32,057 nt of DNA from NCBI GenBank assembly GCA_017469355.1, contig JAFUGM010000051.1, positions 1 through 32,057 of the forward strand, given 5' to 3'. Shown here piece after piece: positions 1-6,283 of the stretch. Under the pieces are notes generated by a model that was not told where the DNA came from, did not search any database, and worked only from the letters and a program-made list of their open reading frames with translations. A program made the position numbers and the translations under genes. The DNA is from Solobacterium sp. (GTDB taxonomy: Bacteria > Bacillota_I > Bacilli_A > Erysipelotrichales > Erysipelotrichaceae). How positions within the stretch are numbered: position 1 is the first letter of the stretch; each line of letters starts with the position of its first letter.

Positions 1-33
1 CGCTCCTTATGTTCTATTACCATTCCATCATAA

Positions 34-81
34 AAGACTGCACATTATCTGAATAGTTATTATTCAAATCGCTGCAGTCTT
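34..81. terminator. Imperfect stem-loop, possible terminator
   Basis: The arms AAGACTGCA (34-42) and TGCAGTCTT (73-81) are perfectly complementary, with a smaller GAATA/TATTC pairing inside. On the minus strand the stem runs into TCTTTTATG; on the plus strand into TTGTCTTCATTT. It may end a gene lying left of the window. The long loop makes this uncertain. Confidence 0.35.
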
Positions 82-334
82 GTCTTCATTTAATGTGATT
101 ACATTTGCGATATTAATCGGATATCTGCGCGCCGTTCTACACATAATCATTCGGAATCAGGATGGATGGGTTCATCTTGTATTTGCGTATTCTGTGGAAT
201 CCGTCGACCTTGGTGATACCGCAGATTTCTATGCTCTGCCACTATGTCATAGTGTCCTGACCACACCCGAGCAGGATGAGCAGGCAATCGATGCGGCTGG
301 GGTCATTGTTTCAGGACTCGCATCAAACAACTAA
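80..334 (+). CDS. Unrecognised small ORF or 3' gene remnant
   Basis: This is an 84-codon reading frame that would start at TTG inside the hairpin arm at 73-81; no ribosome binding site is visible. The frame stays open a little further upstream, to a stop at 50-52. The first 25 or so residues are hydrophobic and the rest is mixed and acidic, ending in IDAAGVIVSGLASNN. A clear terminator lies 53 bases after the stop, so this could be the true 3' end of a gene whose 5' part is lost. I do not recognise the family. It may equally be a chance frame. Confidence 0.25.
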   Translation: MSSFNVITFAILIGYLRAVLHIIIRNQDGWVHLVFAYSVESVDLGDTADFYALPLCHSVLTTPEQDEQAIDAAGVIVSGLASNN

Positions 335-386
335 TCTAATCGAAAGCTTTATCACATTCTCTGAAATAACAATTACAGCCAAATAT

Positions 387-420
387 ACCGCCTGATCTTC
401 TGTGCAGGCGGTTATTTTAC
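387..420 (+). terminator. Intrinsic terminator
   Basis: The stem ACCGCCTG (387-394) pairs with CAGGCGGT (405-412), with a 10-base loop, followed by TATTTTA. It separates the left edge from the operator array of the next gene. Confidence 0.7.
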
Positions 421-455
421 ATCACATATCAATGGATTCAGATGACACTGGAGCC

Positions 456-519
456 ACTTCAGTGAAGTAGTGTAGTTTTCAGTGAAGTACAGTGAAGTTT
501 TACTACACTGCACTTCACT
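456..519 (+). promoter_or_regulatory. Operator-like array of AGTGWAGT octamers
   Basis: Six octamers are visible: AGTGAAGT at 461-468, AGTGTAGT at 469-476, AGTGAAGT at 481-488 and 491-498, then the inverted copies ACTACACT at 502-509 and ACTTCACT at 512-519; a partial ACTTC sits at 456-460. The last four form a symmetric block with a TTT centre. The array ends 6 bases before a TATAAT box and covers the expected -35 region, so a protein bound here should block transcription of the gene at 553. The same block recurs just behind that gene. Confidence 0.7.
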
Positions 520-525
520 AAGATG

Positions 526-541
526 TATAATATGTGAGGGG
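526..541 (+). promoter_or_regulatory. -10 box and ribosome binding site of the AlbA_2 gene
   Basis: TATAAT lies at 526-531, and GAGGGG at 536-541 serves as SD 11 bases before the ATG at 553. No good -35 is visible; the place is occupied by the inverted octamers. If the TATAAT box is used, the 5' leader is only about 15 bases, and the SD would lie at its extreme 5' end. Confidence 0.5.
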
Positions 542-552
542 TTTGGTCATAC

Positions 553-2013
553 ATGAAAATCGAAAACATTGTTGAACAGGCATATCTCGAAACAAAAGAA
601 ATCGAGTTTAAGGTCACGATTGAAGAAGGAAAAAATGATAAAGGAAAGCTGAAAGAAATCAACTGGCTGAAAACGATCTGCGCCTTTTCTAATACGGAAG
701 GAGGCGTGATTTATATTGGTGTTGATGATGAAACACACGATGTAAGAGCGTTTACCCATAAGGAAGCAGATAAATTGATTCAGATGATCCATCGGCAGAT
801 CAGAAACAGAATCACCCCTCTCATCAGCTATGATATTTCCACCATTACCATTCCCGCAAAAGAACAGCCTCGTTATGTAATTTGCGTTGTGGTGGAAAAA
901 AGTTCTGCTCTTCCTGTCGCACTGCACGAAGAAGGACTATTGGGGATCTATGTCCGCAGCTACGGGCGAACCGATATCGCATCATCCGAGCAGATTCGCA
1001 ATCTTGTCCTGATGAGCGAAAACGTTCCATACGACTCGATGTTCACCGATGCGATTTTCACGAAAGAATGGTTTTCAGAATTTCTGAATACGGCTGAAAG
1101 CGCCGGAAACAGGGTAACCGAAAAGGAACTGATATTAAAGAAAGTGATCTCTGACAAAAAGAAGCTTTCCAAAGGTGCATTGTTATTCACGGATGACTGT
1201 GAAGATCTAATCACAAAGGTTGTCGCTACACACTGGCCAGGTATCAATAAAGGCGACAGTATTGTAATTAACAGTCAGGTGTTTACCGGCAACCTGATCA
1301 GCGTCATCCGAAACTCAGTTGATTTTGTGTCCGCCCATTCCGCAAATGGATTTGTGAAACAAAGCAATGGCAGATCAGATTACATCGCATATCCACCGCG
1401 ATCCGTGCTGGAAGGAATTGTAAATGCGGTGGCACATCGAAATTACTATATCGATGGCACTCAGATTGAAATAAACATCTTCAAAGACCGTCTTGAAATC
1501 ACATCTCCCGGATCCTTGTTAGGTGTACAGAGGCTTTATAAGGAAAAAAGCATTTCCTCTATCATCCCCAGACGCAGAAACGAAATCATCTGTTCCATGT
1601 TGGAGCTTTGCAAACTCCTGGAAGGAAAAGGGACTGGATTTGACAAAATCGAGGAAGATTACGCAGTTTTTGAGGACAGGTATCGTCCCTTTGTTTCATG
1701 TGATGCTCACGCTTTCACACTCACATTGCCTGATGTGACATATAAAAGTGGTGTAGTAAGTGAAACTGATACAATTCCGTCTGTATATGTGGAAGGAATG
1801 TTATCAGGGAAACACGATCTGAGTATTCTGGCATTCTGCTTTAGTAAAGAACGAACTGTAAAGGAGATCTCAGAATACCTGAACGTAACACCTTCCACCT
1901 ATTTCCGCAGAAACGTTATAGGTCGCTTGTGTAATGACGGTTTCCTGATTGAAGTTAAACACGAAAGAGGCAATACCTACCGGGCAAATACAAGAAAAGT
2001 TAAATTACAGTGA
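553..2013 (+). CDS. AlbA_2/Schlafen-type ATP-binding regulator with C-terminal winged helix
   Basis: The 486-residue protein starts with an AlbA_2 (Schlafen-AAA_4 type) domain: KEIEFK at 15-20 and the AFSNTEGGVIYIGVDD segment near 44-59. A RecG-like ATP-binding region follows in the middle, with VNAVAHRNYY and LEITSPGSL typical of this family's GHKL-like fold. A helix-turn-helix resembling a winged helix lies at about 415-486 (ERTVKEISEYLNVTPSTYFRR). Proteins of this family are annotated as transcriptional regulators or RecG-like helicases, and their true role is rarely known. The gene stands alone and is bracketed by matching octamer arrays; its TGA stop lies inside the second array. Autoregulation through these sites is my inference. 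An accessory or defence-related role is possible but unproven. Confidence 0.85.
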   Translation: MKIENIVEQAYLETKEIEFKVTIEEGKNDKGKLKEINWLKTICAFSNTEGGVIYIGVDDETHDVRAFTHKEADKLIQMIHRQIRNRITPLISYDISTITIPAKEQPRYVICVVVEKSSALPVALHEEGLLGIYVRSYGRTDIASSEQIRNLVLMSENVPYDSMFTDAIFTKEWFSEFLNTAESAGNRVTEKELILKKVISDKKKLSKGALLFTDDCEDLITKVVATHWPGINKGDSIVINSQVFTGNLISVIRNSVDFVSAHSANGFVKQSNGRSDYIAYPPRSVLEGIVNAVAHRNYYIDGTQIEINIFKDRLEITSPGSLLGVQRLYKEKSISSIIPRRRNEIICSMLELCKLLEGKGTGFDKIEEDYAVFEDRYRPFVSCDAHAFTLTLPDVTYKSGVVSETDTIPSVYVEGMLSGKHDLSILAFCFSKERTVKEISEYLNVTPSTYFRRNVIGRLCNDGFLIEVKHERGNTYRANTRKVKLQ

Positions 2014-2054
2014 AGTACAGTGTAGTTTTACTACACTCACTTCACTGTACTTCG
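2009..2054 (+). repeat. Second copy of the AGTGWAGT inverted array
   Basis: AGTGAAGT (2009-2016), AGTGTAGT (2019-2026), TTT, ACTACACT (2030-2037) and ACTTCACT (2039-2046) repeat the architecture of the block at 481-519, followed by a partial ACTTCG. The stop codon at 2011-2013 is part of the first octamer. As RNA it would form a stem of about 16 pairs, but no U-tract follows, so it is not an ordinary terminator. Confidence 0.75.
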
Positions 2055-2095
2055 TAAGTTGACTGCAGTACTTGCCAATTCAACTACCCCGATTT

Positions 2096-2126
2096 CATAA
2101 AAATGCCTGGGCACTCGCTCAGGCAT
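2096..2126 (-). terminator. Terminator of luxS
   Basis: Read on the minus strand, ATGCCTG and CAGGCAT pair (2126-2120 with 2109-2103) around a 10-base loop and run into TTTTTATG. It lies 9 bases after the luxS stop. Confidence 0.7.
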
Positions 2127-2134
2127 GTAATATA

Positions 2135-2659
2135 TCAGGAGTCAAAGAACTGACGTCCATCTTCTATCACAAGACGTTCTGTTCCAGGATACCGAAAGAT
2201 ATCCGGGTTTTCTGCATTCTCTGCCAGATACCCGGCAAATTTACGCGCATACCATTTTGCCATAGTGAGATTATGCATAAGATAATTTCCACAATTCTCC
2301 GCAGAAGCTCCAGGAACCTCATCTACCTGTTCAACAGAGTTAAATGCGCTGAGAAGGAAGGAGAAGATCTCTTCCGGCTTCCGTTCTCCCTTAAGAATCA
2401 GATAAAAGCCTGTCAGGCAACCCATCGGTCCCCAATAGATCACCTGATCCTTCCACTCCGCATCATTTCTCATATACGTCGCGATCAGATGTTCCAGCGT
2501 ATGCATGGCAGCTACATCAATTCCCGGTTCGATGTTAGGCCGTGTGACTCGTACATCATAGGTTGTAATCTTCTGATCCCCCAGAGTGTCTACGCGGCTG
2601 ACGTAGATTCCCGGAATGATTCTCGTATGATCAACGGAAAAACTCGGAATTAAATCCAT
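2135..2659 (-). CDS. luxS: S-ribosylhomocysteine lyase LuxS
   Basis: LuxS cleaves S-ribosylhomocysteine to homocysteine and DPD, the precursor of autoinducer-2, in the activated methyl cycle. The 174-residue protein shows the metal site HTLEH (H53, E56, H57) with C123 in AENCGNY, and the catalytic Cys C81 in GPMGCLTGFY. It is somewhat longer than the usual 155-160 residues because of its C-terminal tail. The start at 2659 is chosen because CCTCCT at 2669-2674 gives an AGGAGG SD nine bases upstream. An ATG-like start at 2686 would lie inside the -10 box. The gene is monocistronic, with its own promoter and terminator. No other quorum-sensing gene is in the window. Confidence 0.97.
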   Translation of the reverse strand: MDLIPSFSVDHTRIIPGIYVSRVDTLGDQKITTYDVRVTRPNIEPGIDVAAMHTLEHLIATYMRNDAEWKDQVIYWGPMGCLTGFYLILKGERKPEEIFSFLLSAFNSVEQVDEVPGASAENCGNYLMHNLTMAKWYARKFAGYLAENAENPDIFRYPGTERLVIEDGRQFFDS

Positions 2660-2668
2660 AACACAAAT

Positions 2669-2713
2669 CCTCCTGTTACTTTCCAATATAACTTAGCCTT
2701 AGTGCTGGCGCAA
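2669..2713 (-). promoter_or_regulatory. luxS promoter and SD
   Basis: On the minus strand, TTGCGC (2713-2708), a 17-base spacer and TATATT (2690-2685) form a good sigma-70/SigA type promoter. AGGAGG follows at 2674-2669. Confidence 0.6.
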
Positions 2714-2766
2714 AACCATGTACTCCTGATTCTGGCTTTATCTCAGATGCTTTTCTTTCTTGTCTC

Positions 2767-3546
2767 TTACCCAAGTGCTACATCGAGCACCATCATAAGA
2801 ACAAAACCGAATGAGAAGGCGATGGTCCCCCAGTTGGAGTGCTTCCCTTCTGACATCTCCGGAATCAGTTCTTCCACTACGACATACATCATCGCTCCGG
2901 CCGCAAATGCCAGAAGATATGGCATGACAGGGACAACGGCCCCTGCCGCAATAATCGTAATGAAAGCGGCGATCGGTTCCACAATGCCAGAGAGTACGCC
3001 AAATAGAAATGTCATTCCTTTATTCATTCCTTCCGCTCGCAGCGGCATGGATACGATTGCCCCTTCAGGAAAGTTCTGGATCGCTATACCTAACGCCAAT
3101 GCCAGTGCGCCAGCAGAAGTAATTCCCGCACTTCCGGAGAGAAACCCGGCATAAACTACACCGACTGCCATCCCCTCCGGAATGTTATGGAGCGTTACTG
3201 CCAGAATCAGCTTCGTCGTACGTTTTAACCCGGTTTTCGGTCCTTCTTCCTGATGATCAAAATGCATATGAGGTGTAACTTCATCCAGGAATAGAAGGAA
3301 TCCTACGCCGATTAAGAACCCGACCGCTGAAGGAAGAAACGACAACGATCCCAGCGCTGCACTGCTTTCAAGCGCCGGTTCGAGAAGACTCCAGAATGAT
3401 GCGGCAACCATGACTCCTGCCGCAAAGCCAGTAAGAATCTTCTGAAGATTTTCAGAAATATTCTGTTTCAGCACGAATACCATCGCTGCGCCAAGGCTTG
3501 TGCCGATAAACGGAATCAGTATTCCGATCGCTATATCTGTCCTCAT
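2767..3546 (-). CDS. ZIP-family divalent metal transporter
   Basis: This is a 259-residue polytopic membrane protein of the ZIP/ZupT type, which moves zinc, iron or manganese into the cytoplasm. The signature metal-binding helices are present: HNIPEG at 120-125 and NFPEG at 158-162. A variable loop between helices 3 and 4 carries the His-rich stretch HMHFDH at 93-98. The ATG at 3546 is preceded by AGGAGG at 3559-3554 with 7 bases spacing. The C-terminal helix ends in VLDVALG, as in full-length members. The luxS promoter lies just beyond its stop, so the two minus-strand genes are probably separate units. The exact metal cannot be told from the sequence. Confidence 0.9.
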   Translation of the reverse strand: MRTDIAIGILIPFIGTSLGAAMVFVLKQNISENLQKILTGFAAGVMVAASFWSLLEPALESSAALGSLSFLPSAVGFLIGVGFLLFLDEVTPHMHFDHQEEGPKTGLKRTTKLILAVTLHNIPEGMAVGVVYAGFLSGSAGITSAGALALALGIAIQNFPEGAIVSMPLRAEGMNKGMTFLFGVLSGIVEPIAAFITIIAAGAVVPVMPYLLAFAAGAMMYVVVEELIPEMSEGKHSNWGTIAFSFGFVLMMVLDVALG

Positions 3547-4043
3547 CCGTTTTCCTCCTGCGTTTCCTCGAAAATTCTATCACCAATTGACGCAGGACGT
3601 GATCGAAGCACAGTCTCACATCATAGCTTCGTAACCCATTTCTCTGGCGAAGTCAAAGATGTTTAGTAAGCAGCTAATGGAAATGGAGATGGATGAATTA
3701 ATCTTACGAACACGATATCCATTGGTTCCCCAAAAAACAGGATGCTCATTGACCGAATTTAGTGAAACATTCGTCTTAACGTCCAGGCGCCTTATCCAAA
3801 AGAGAAGCATTCGTTCGATCCAGCAGATGTAATAATTCCTTAATAGGCTACTTTTTTACGGTTCACTCCAAAAATCAATCGCGATAACTTCAGGCATGTT
3901 ATATAAATGATTAACAATGAATTCGTTACATAATCTCATTGCGACAGTGCTGCATCACGGTGACGGTCACCTCCTTGCGATCGGTATACTCTGATTTACC
4001 ATCTATGGTTTACCGGGGCCATGTTTGATAAAGGAAGAAGGCA

Positions 4044-4076
4044 CTTTACACAGAACGAATACGTATTTGTGTAAAG
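4044..4076. repeat. Inverted repeat CTTTACACA/TGTGTAAAG
   Basis: CTTTACACA at 4044-4052 and TGTGTAAAG at 4068-4076 are perfect inverted copies, with AATACGTATT (4058-4067) between them. TTTACACA-type ends occur in IS256-like elements, so this could be two degraded element ends facing each other. It may also be an unrelated protein-binding site. Confidence 0.4.
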
Positions 4077-4080
4077 ATTT

Positions 4081-4110
4081 TCAGATTGATTATAGAAATA
4101 ATCAATCTGA
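4081..4110. repeat. Perfect 13-bp stem with AGAA loop
   Basis: TCAGATTGATTAT (4081-4093) pairs fully with ATAATCAATCTGA (4098-4110). Neither strand has a T-tract next to it, so it is not a standard terminator. Function unknown. Confidence 0.6.
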
Positions 4111-4321
4111 GCATTATCCTTAAAGAGAAATACCCGCCAATACCTGCAAAGTTGACACGGTTATTTTAACCTATTAGCAAGTGGAGTAACCGCTGCCGTC
4201 GCACTAAATTATAACTAATTTTGCGATTATTTCAATCATTTTCTGATCAAGCCAAGATATATGCTTTATGATCGTACGAAGATGAGGACTTCTTCGTAAA
4301 TACGTTAAATATAGCTTCAGT

Positions 4322-4585
4322 TCACCTATAGACTTCTCTTCGATGCCCTACAGACAACACCAAGATTACGATCCCATCATCATGTATCTCACAGATGATC
4401 CTGTAATCTCCTATGCGGTATCTCCAGGGTCCTGCTTTATCTCCAGTCAATGCTTTGCCATGTACTCTAGGATCATCGCACCCCTCCAGATTCTTTCGTA
4501 TCCAGCCAAGAATAAGTGCAGACACTTATCTGTCCATCTTTTTCAGTTCTTTTATTGCCTGCTGCGATAATATGACATGAAACAT
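4322..4585 (-). pseudogene. RelE/ParE-type toxin with in-frame stop at codon 20
   Basis: Immediately after the antitoxin stop (TAG at 4588-4586), ATG at 4585 opens a frame reading MFHVILSQQAIKELKKMDR, then TAA (4528-4526), then [15 protein letters not shown] and on to GHRREVYR. The whole matches a RelE/YoeB-like mRNA interferase layout, including the [15 protein letters not shown] core. The stop splits an otherwise normal-length toxin of about 87 residues. A GTG at 4525, directly behind the stop, could restart translation, but the product would lack strand 1 and helix 1 of the RelE fold. The antitoxin remains intact. A sequencing error cannot be excluded from one read of the locus. Confidence 0.8.
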
Positions 4586-4804
4586 CTATAAGCCAAGCTC
4601 CTTTTCAACTTCTTCGAGAGTGTAAGTCTTTGGATCTTTTTTATATTCTTCGGTCGCTTTATTGTATGCGGCAAGATCAATCTCATCCTCTATTTTTTCT
4701 ATTACAGCCTGACGGATCAGATCAGAAACACTTATATTGTTGATCTTTGCATAGTCTTTGATCAGCTTCGTATCTTCTTCAGAAAGTCTCAATGATATAG
4801 CCAT
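4586..4804 (-). CDS. RelB/DinJ-like ribbon-helix-helix antitoxin
   Basis: This is a 72-residue protein with an N-terminal ribbon-helix-helix motif (MAISLRLSEEDTKLIKDYAKINNISVSDLIRQAV, here described as residues 1-34) and an acidic, Lys/Glu-rich tail that would wrap the toxin. Such antitoxins neutralise a RelE-type RNase and repress their own operon. The stop abuts the toxin ATG with no gap, so the two are translationally coupled. GGAGGAGG ends 8 bases before the ATG and lies inside the ssrA terminator hairpin. With the toxin broken, it may now act only as a repressor or as a guard against homologous toxins. Confidence 0.85.
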   Translation of the reverse strand: MAISLRLSEEDTKLIKDYAKINNISVSDLIRQAVIEKIEDEIDLAAYNKATEEYKKDPKTYTLEEVEKELGL

Positions 4805-4812
4805 AAATAAAA

Positions 4813-4859
4813 CCTCCTCCGTGTATTAAGCTGTATTACACAGAGGAGGATCATGTCAA
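4813..4859 (-). promoter_or_regulatory. ssrA terminator overlapping antitoxin promoter, operator and SD
   Basis: On the minus strand CCTCCTC (4849-4843) pairs with GAGGAGG (4819-4813), the stem is extended by TGTGTA/TACACG pairing, and TTTTATTT follows: a good intrinsic terminator 14 bases behind ssrA. The right arm is also the antitoxin SD. TTGACA (4859-4854) lies before the hairpin, with TAATAC or ATACAG as possible -10 boxes inside it. The GTGTAATAC/TTAATACAC symmetry could be the antitoxin operator. Confidence 0.65.
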
Positions 4860-4862
4860 TGA

Positions 4863-5225
4863 TGGAGATGACGGGAGTCGAACCCGTGTCCAAGAGCGGC
4901 CCCACATTCAAGCGTCTACAGTTTAGCTTACTGTAAGATAAGACAACAGACACGACAGTAAGCGAACCATCTGTTGAATCTGCCTGTAAGATTTTCGAGT
5001 TCCCCCTACAGGCGTTGGGTTCACCTTATCCATTTACCTACGCAGTCTGTATCAAACGGCAAATATACAGACCGGGATCACTGCAGAGCTTCTAGCTCAA
5101 TCAGGCAGCGAATGCGAAGCTTGCGCTTCTGTTGGTATTGTTTGCGTTTAAATTAGTTGGTGATATGGTCACCGCTCCACTGCAGCTTGAATCAAACCAG
5201 AACCTGTCGAAACCATTACATCCCC
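4863..5225 (-). ncRNA. ssrA: Transfer-messenger RNA (tmRNA)
   Basis: tmRNA rescues stalled ribosomes with SmpB and tags the nascent peptide for proteolysis. The acceptor stem pairs GGGGATG (5225-5219) with CATCTCC (4870-4864). The T-arm reads GGGTTCGACTCCC and the 5' part has the conserved TGGTTTCGACAGG. The tag frame begins with GCA at 5145 and encodes ANNTNRSASFAFAA before TGA at 5103-5101. The genome reads ATCA after the acceptor stem rather than ACCA, so the 3' CCA is apparently not encoded. smpB and rnr lie about 5.5 kb upstream on the same strand. Confidence 0.97.
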
Positions 5226-5283
5226 ATAAGTTCCAATGCGCTTCAGCGCATTAGAACTATAGCACTTCTTAACGTTTTTTCAA
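5226..5283 (-). promoter_or_regulatory. ssrA promoter and leader
   Basis: TTGAAA (5283-5278), a 16-base spacer and TATAGT (5261-5256) form the likely promoter. The -35 box overlaps the stop codon of the upstream reductase gene. A 7-bp stem AATGCGC/GCGCATT with a 4-base loop (5252-5235) lies between the -10 box and the mature 5' end; it could act in leader processing. Confidence 0.6.
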
Positions 5284-6149
5284 TATTTCCAGCCAAATTC
5301 TCTCAGACACCGTTCCAGATCGTCTTCCATCGTACCGAAGTCAATTCCATACCGCTTCAATTTTGAACCATCGAGACGATAGTCACGGAACCGATCTGCG
5401 TATCGCTCATTATCAGGCAGGATATACTGGTCAATCTCTTCCCTGCTATAGCCAAGCTCATTAGCGATATACCGGCAGAGATCATACGTAGTCAGATCAT
5501 TCTTTGATGTCACGTGATAGATACCATCTGGAAGATTCAAAATGTCAGACAGCCGATCCGCAAGATTCATCGCATATGTCATTCCACGCTTTTCATTGGG
5601 AGTGAATTTTGTCGGAGTCTTTGTGCGAAGTGCCTTATCTGTACGAACAAGGAAATTCGCACTTGGTTTTACACCCGGCATCGGAAGACCAAACATGGAT
5701 GATAACCGCAGAATAATATAGTTCGACGCATTCTCCTTCAGCCAGTTCTCTGTTTCGATCTTCTGTGTTCCGTAATCCGTCACACAGTTAACTTCATCCT
5801 CTTCGGTAAATGGTCCTTCATCTGATCTTCCATTAAATACCTGTTCCGTGGAAATGAATACAAACTTCGCATTCTTTGCGGAGGCAGCCTTCGCAGTTTC
5901 GATCGCGGATTCCGTATTGATTTTGTGCGAAAGTTCCGGATGCTGGGCACAGAATTCCGTGGTGGCGTTGGCAGCCATATGAATCAATACATCATAATCA
6001 ATGGAAGTAAGGTAGGGAACTACCGTTTCCGGTTTAGAAAAGTCCACTTCCTTCCTGGTAATATTAATGAACTCAAACCGATCCTGATTGTACAGGCGGA
6101 TGACGGACGCAAGATATCCATTGGCGCCGGTTAAAGCAATTTTAGTCAT
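5280..6149 (-). CDS. RmlD-like NAD(P)-dependent sugar-nucleotide reductase (extended SDR)
   Basis: The 289-residue protein has the Rossmann motif TGANGYLA at 7-14 and the catalytic Y126-x3-K130 (YGTQK), preceded by the STEQVFNG strand at 100-107. That strand corresponds to the STDYVFDG element of dTDP-4-dehydrorhamnose reductases. The likely reaction is reduction or epimerisation of an activated sugar, but no rhamnose genes (rmlABC) are nearby, so the substrate is open. The ATG at 6149 has AAGGAGA upstream with good spacing. It is a single gene, and ssrA follows at once with its promoter starting in this gene's last codons. Confidence 0.8.
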   Translation of the reverse strand: MTKIALTGANGYLASVIRLYNQDRFEFINITRKEVDFSKPETVVPYLTSIDYDVLIHMAANATTEFCAQHPELSHKINTESAIETAKAASAKNAKFVFISTEQVFNGRSDEGPFTEEDEVNCVTDYGTQKIETENWLKENASNYIILRLSSMFGLPMPGVKPSANFLVRTDKALRTKTPTKFTPNEKRGMTYAMNLADRLSDILNLPDGIYHVTSKNDLTTYDLCRYIANELGYSREEIDQYILPDNERYADRFRDYRLDGSKLKRYGIDFGTMEDDLERCLREFGWKY

Positions 6150-6232
6150 GACAGTTTCTCCTTCTGTTCTTTTTCATTGTAAAAGATTTTCCCTGTAGGA
6201 TGCGAATTGTTAAGCAGTTGTACCCTTTTATA

Positions 6233-6275
6233 TTCTGTTCGTTTTGTACTTCAGGTATAATATCCACGTTTGGAG
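6233..6275 (+). promoter_or_regulatory. Promoter and SD of the DUF885 gene
   Basis: TATAAT at 6256-6261 has a weak TTCTGT 17 bases upstream (6233-6238). GGAGA begins at 6272. This placement rules out the upstream ATG at 6200 as the start. Confidence 0.5.
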
Positions 6276-6283
6276 AACAGCAT

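Larger units (their letters stand above)
3547..4321. other. 775-base stretch without a convincing gene
   Basis: No frame here has both a recognisable product and a ribosome binding site. A 64-codon minus-strand frame at 3616-3810 is of low complexity in its middle and not recognisable. The stretch holds the two inverted repeats listed separately and an 8-bp stem at 4275-4298 (TACGAAGA/TCTTCGTA) just behind the toxin remnant. Its AT-rich, palindromic character is consistent with degraded mobile DNA, but I cannot name an element. Confidence 0.5.

Noticed and set aside
461-519. CRISPR array
   Set aside because: The repeats are 8 bases with 0-4 base gaps and mixed orientation; there are no spacers and no cas genes.
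2072-2653. A 193-codon plus-strand frame opposite luxS
   Set aside because: It is the antisense shadow of luxS, whose active-site residues, promoter and SD are all clear.
3616-3810. A 64-codon minus-strand frame
   Set aside because: No SD, low-complexity ISISIS stretch and no recognisable family; listed only as part of the gene-free stretch.
4152-4177. TTGACA in the gene-free stretch as a promoter
   Set aside because: No -10 box at a usable distance and no gene downstream on that strand.
4861-4900. A tRNA gene, suggested by the T-arm GGGTTCGACTCCC
   Set aside because: It is the tRNA-like 3' end of tmRNA; the tag frame and the distant 5' half are present.
6200-6283. Upstream ATG extension of the DUF885 gene
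   Set aside because: It would start before the TATAAT box and disrupt a clean signal peptide; the ATG at 6284 has the SD.
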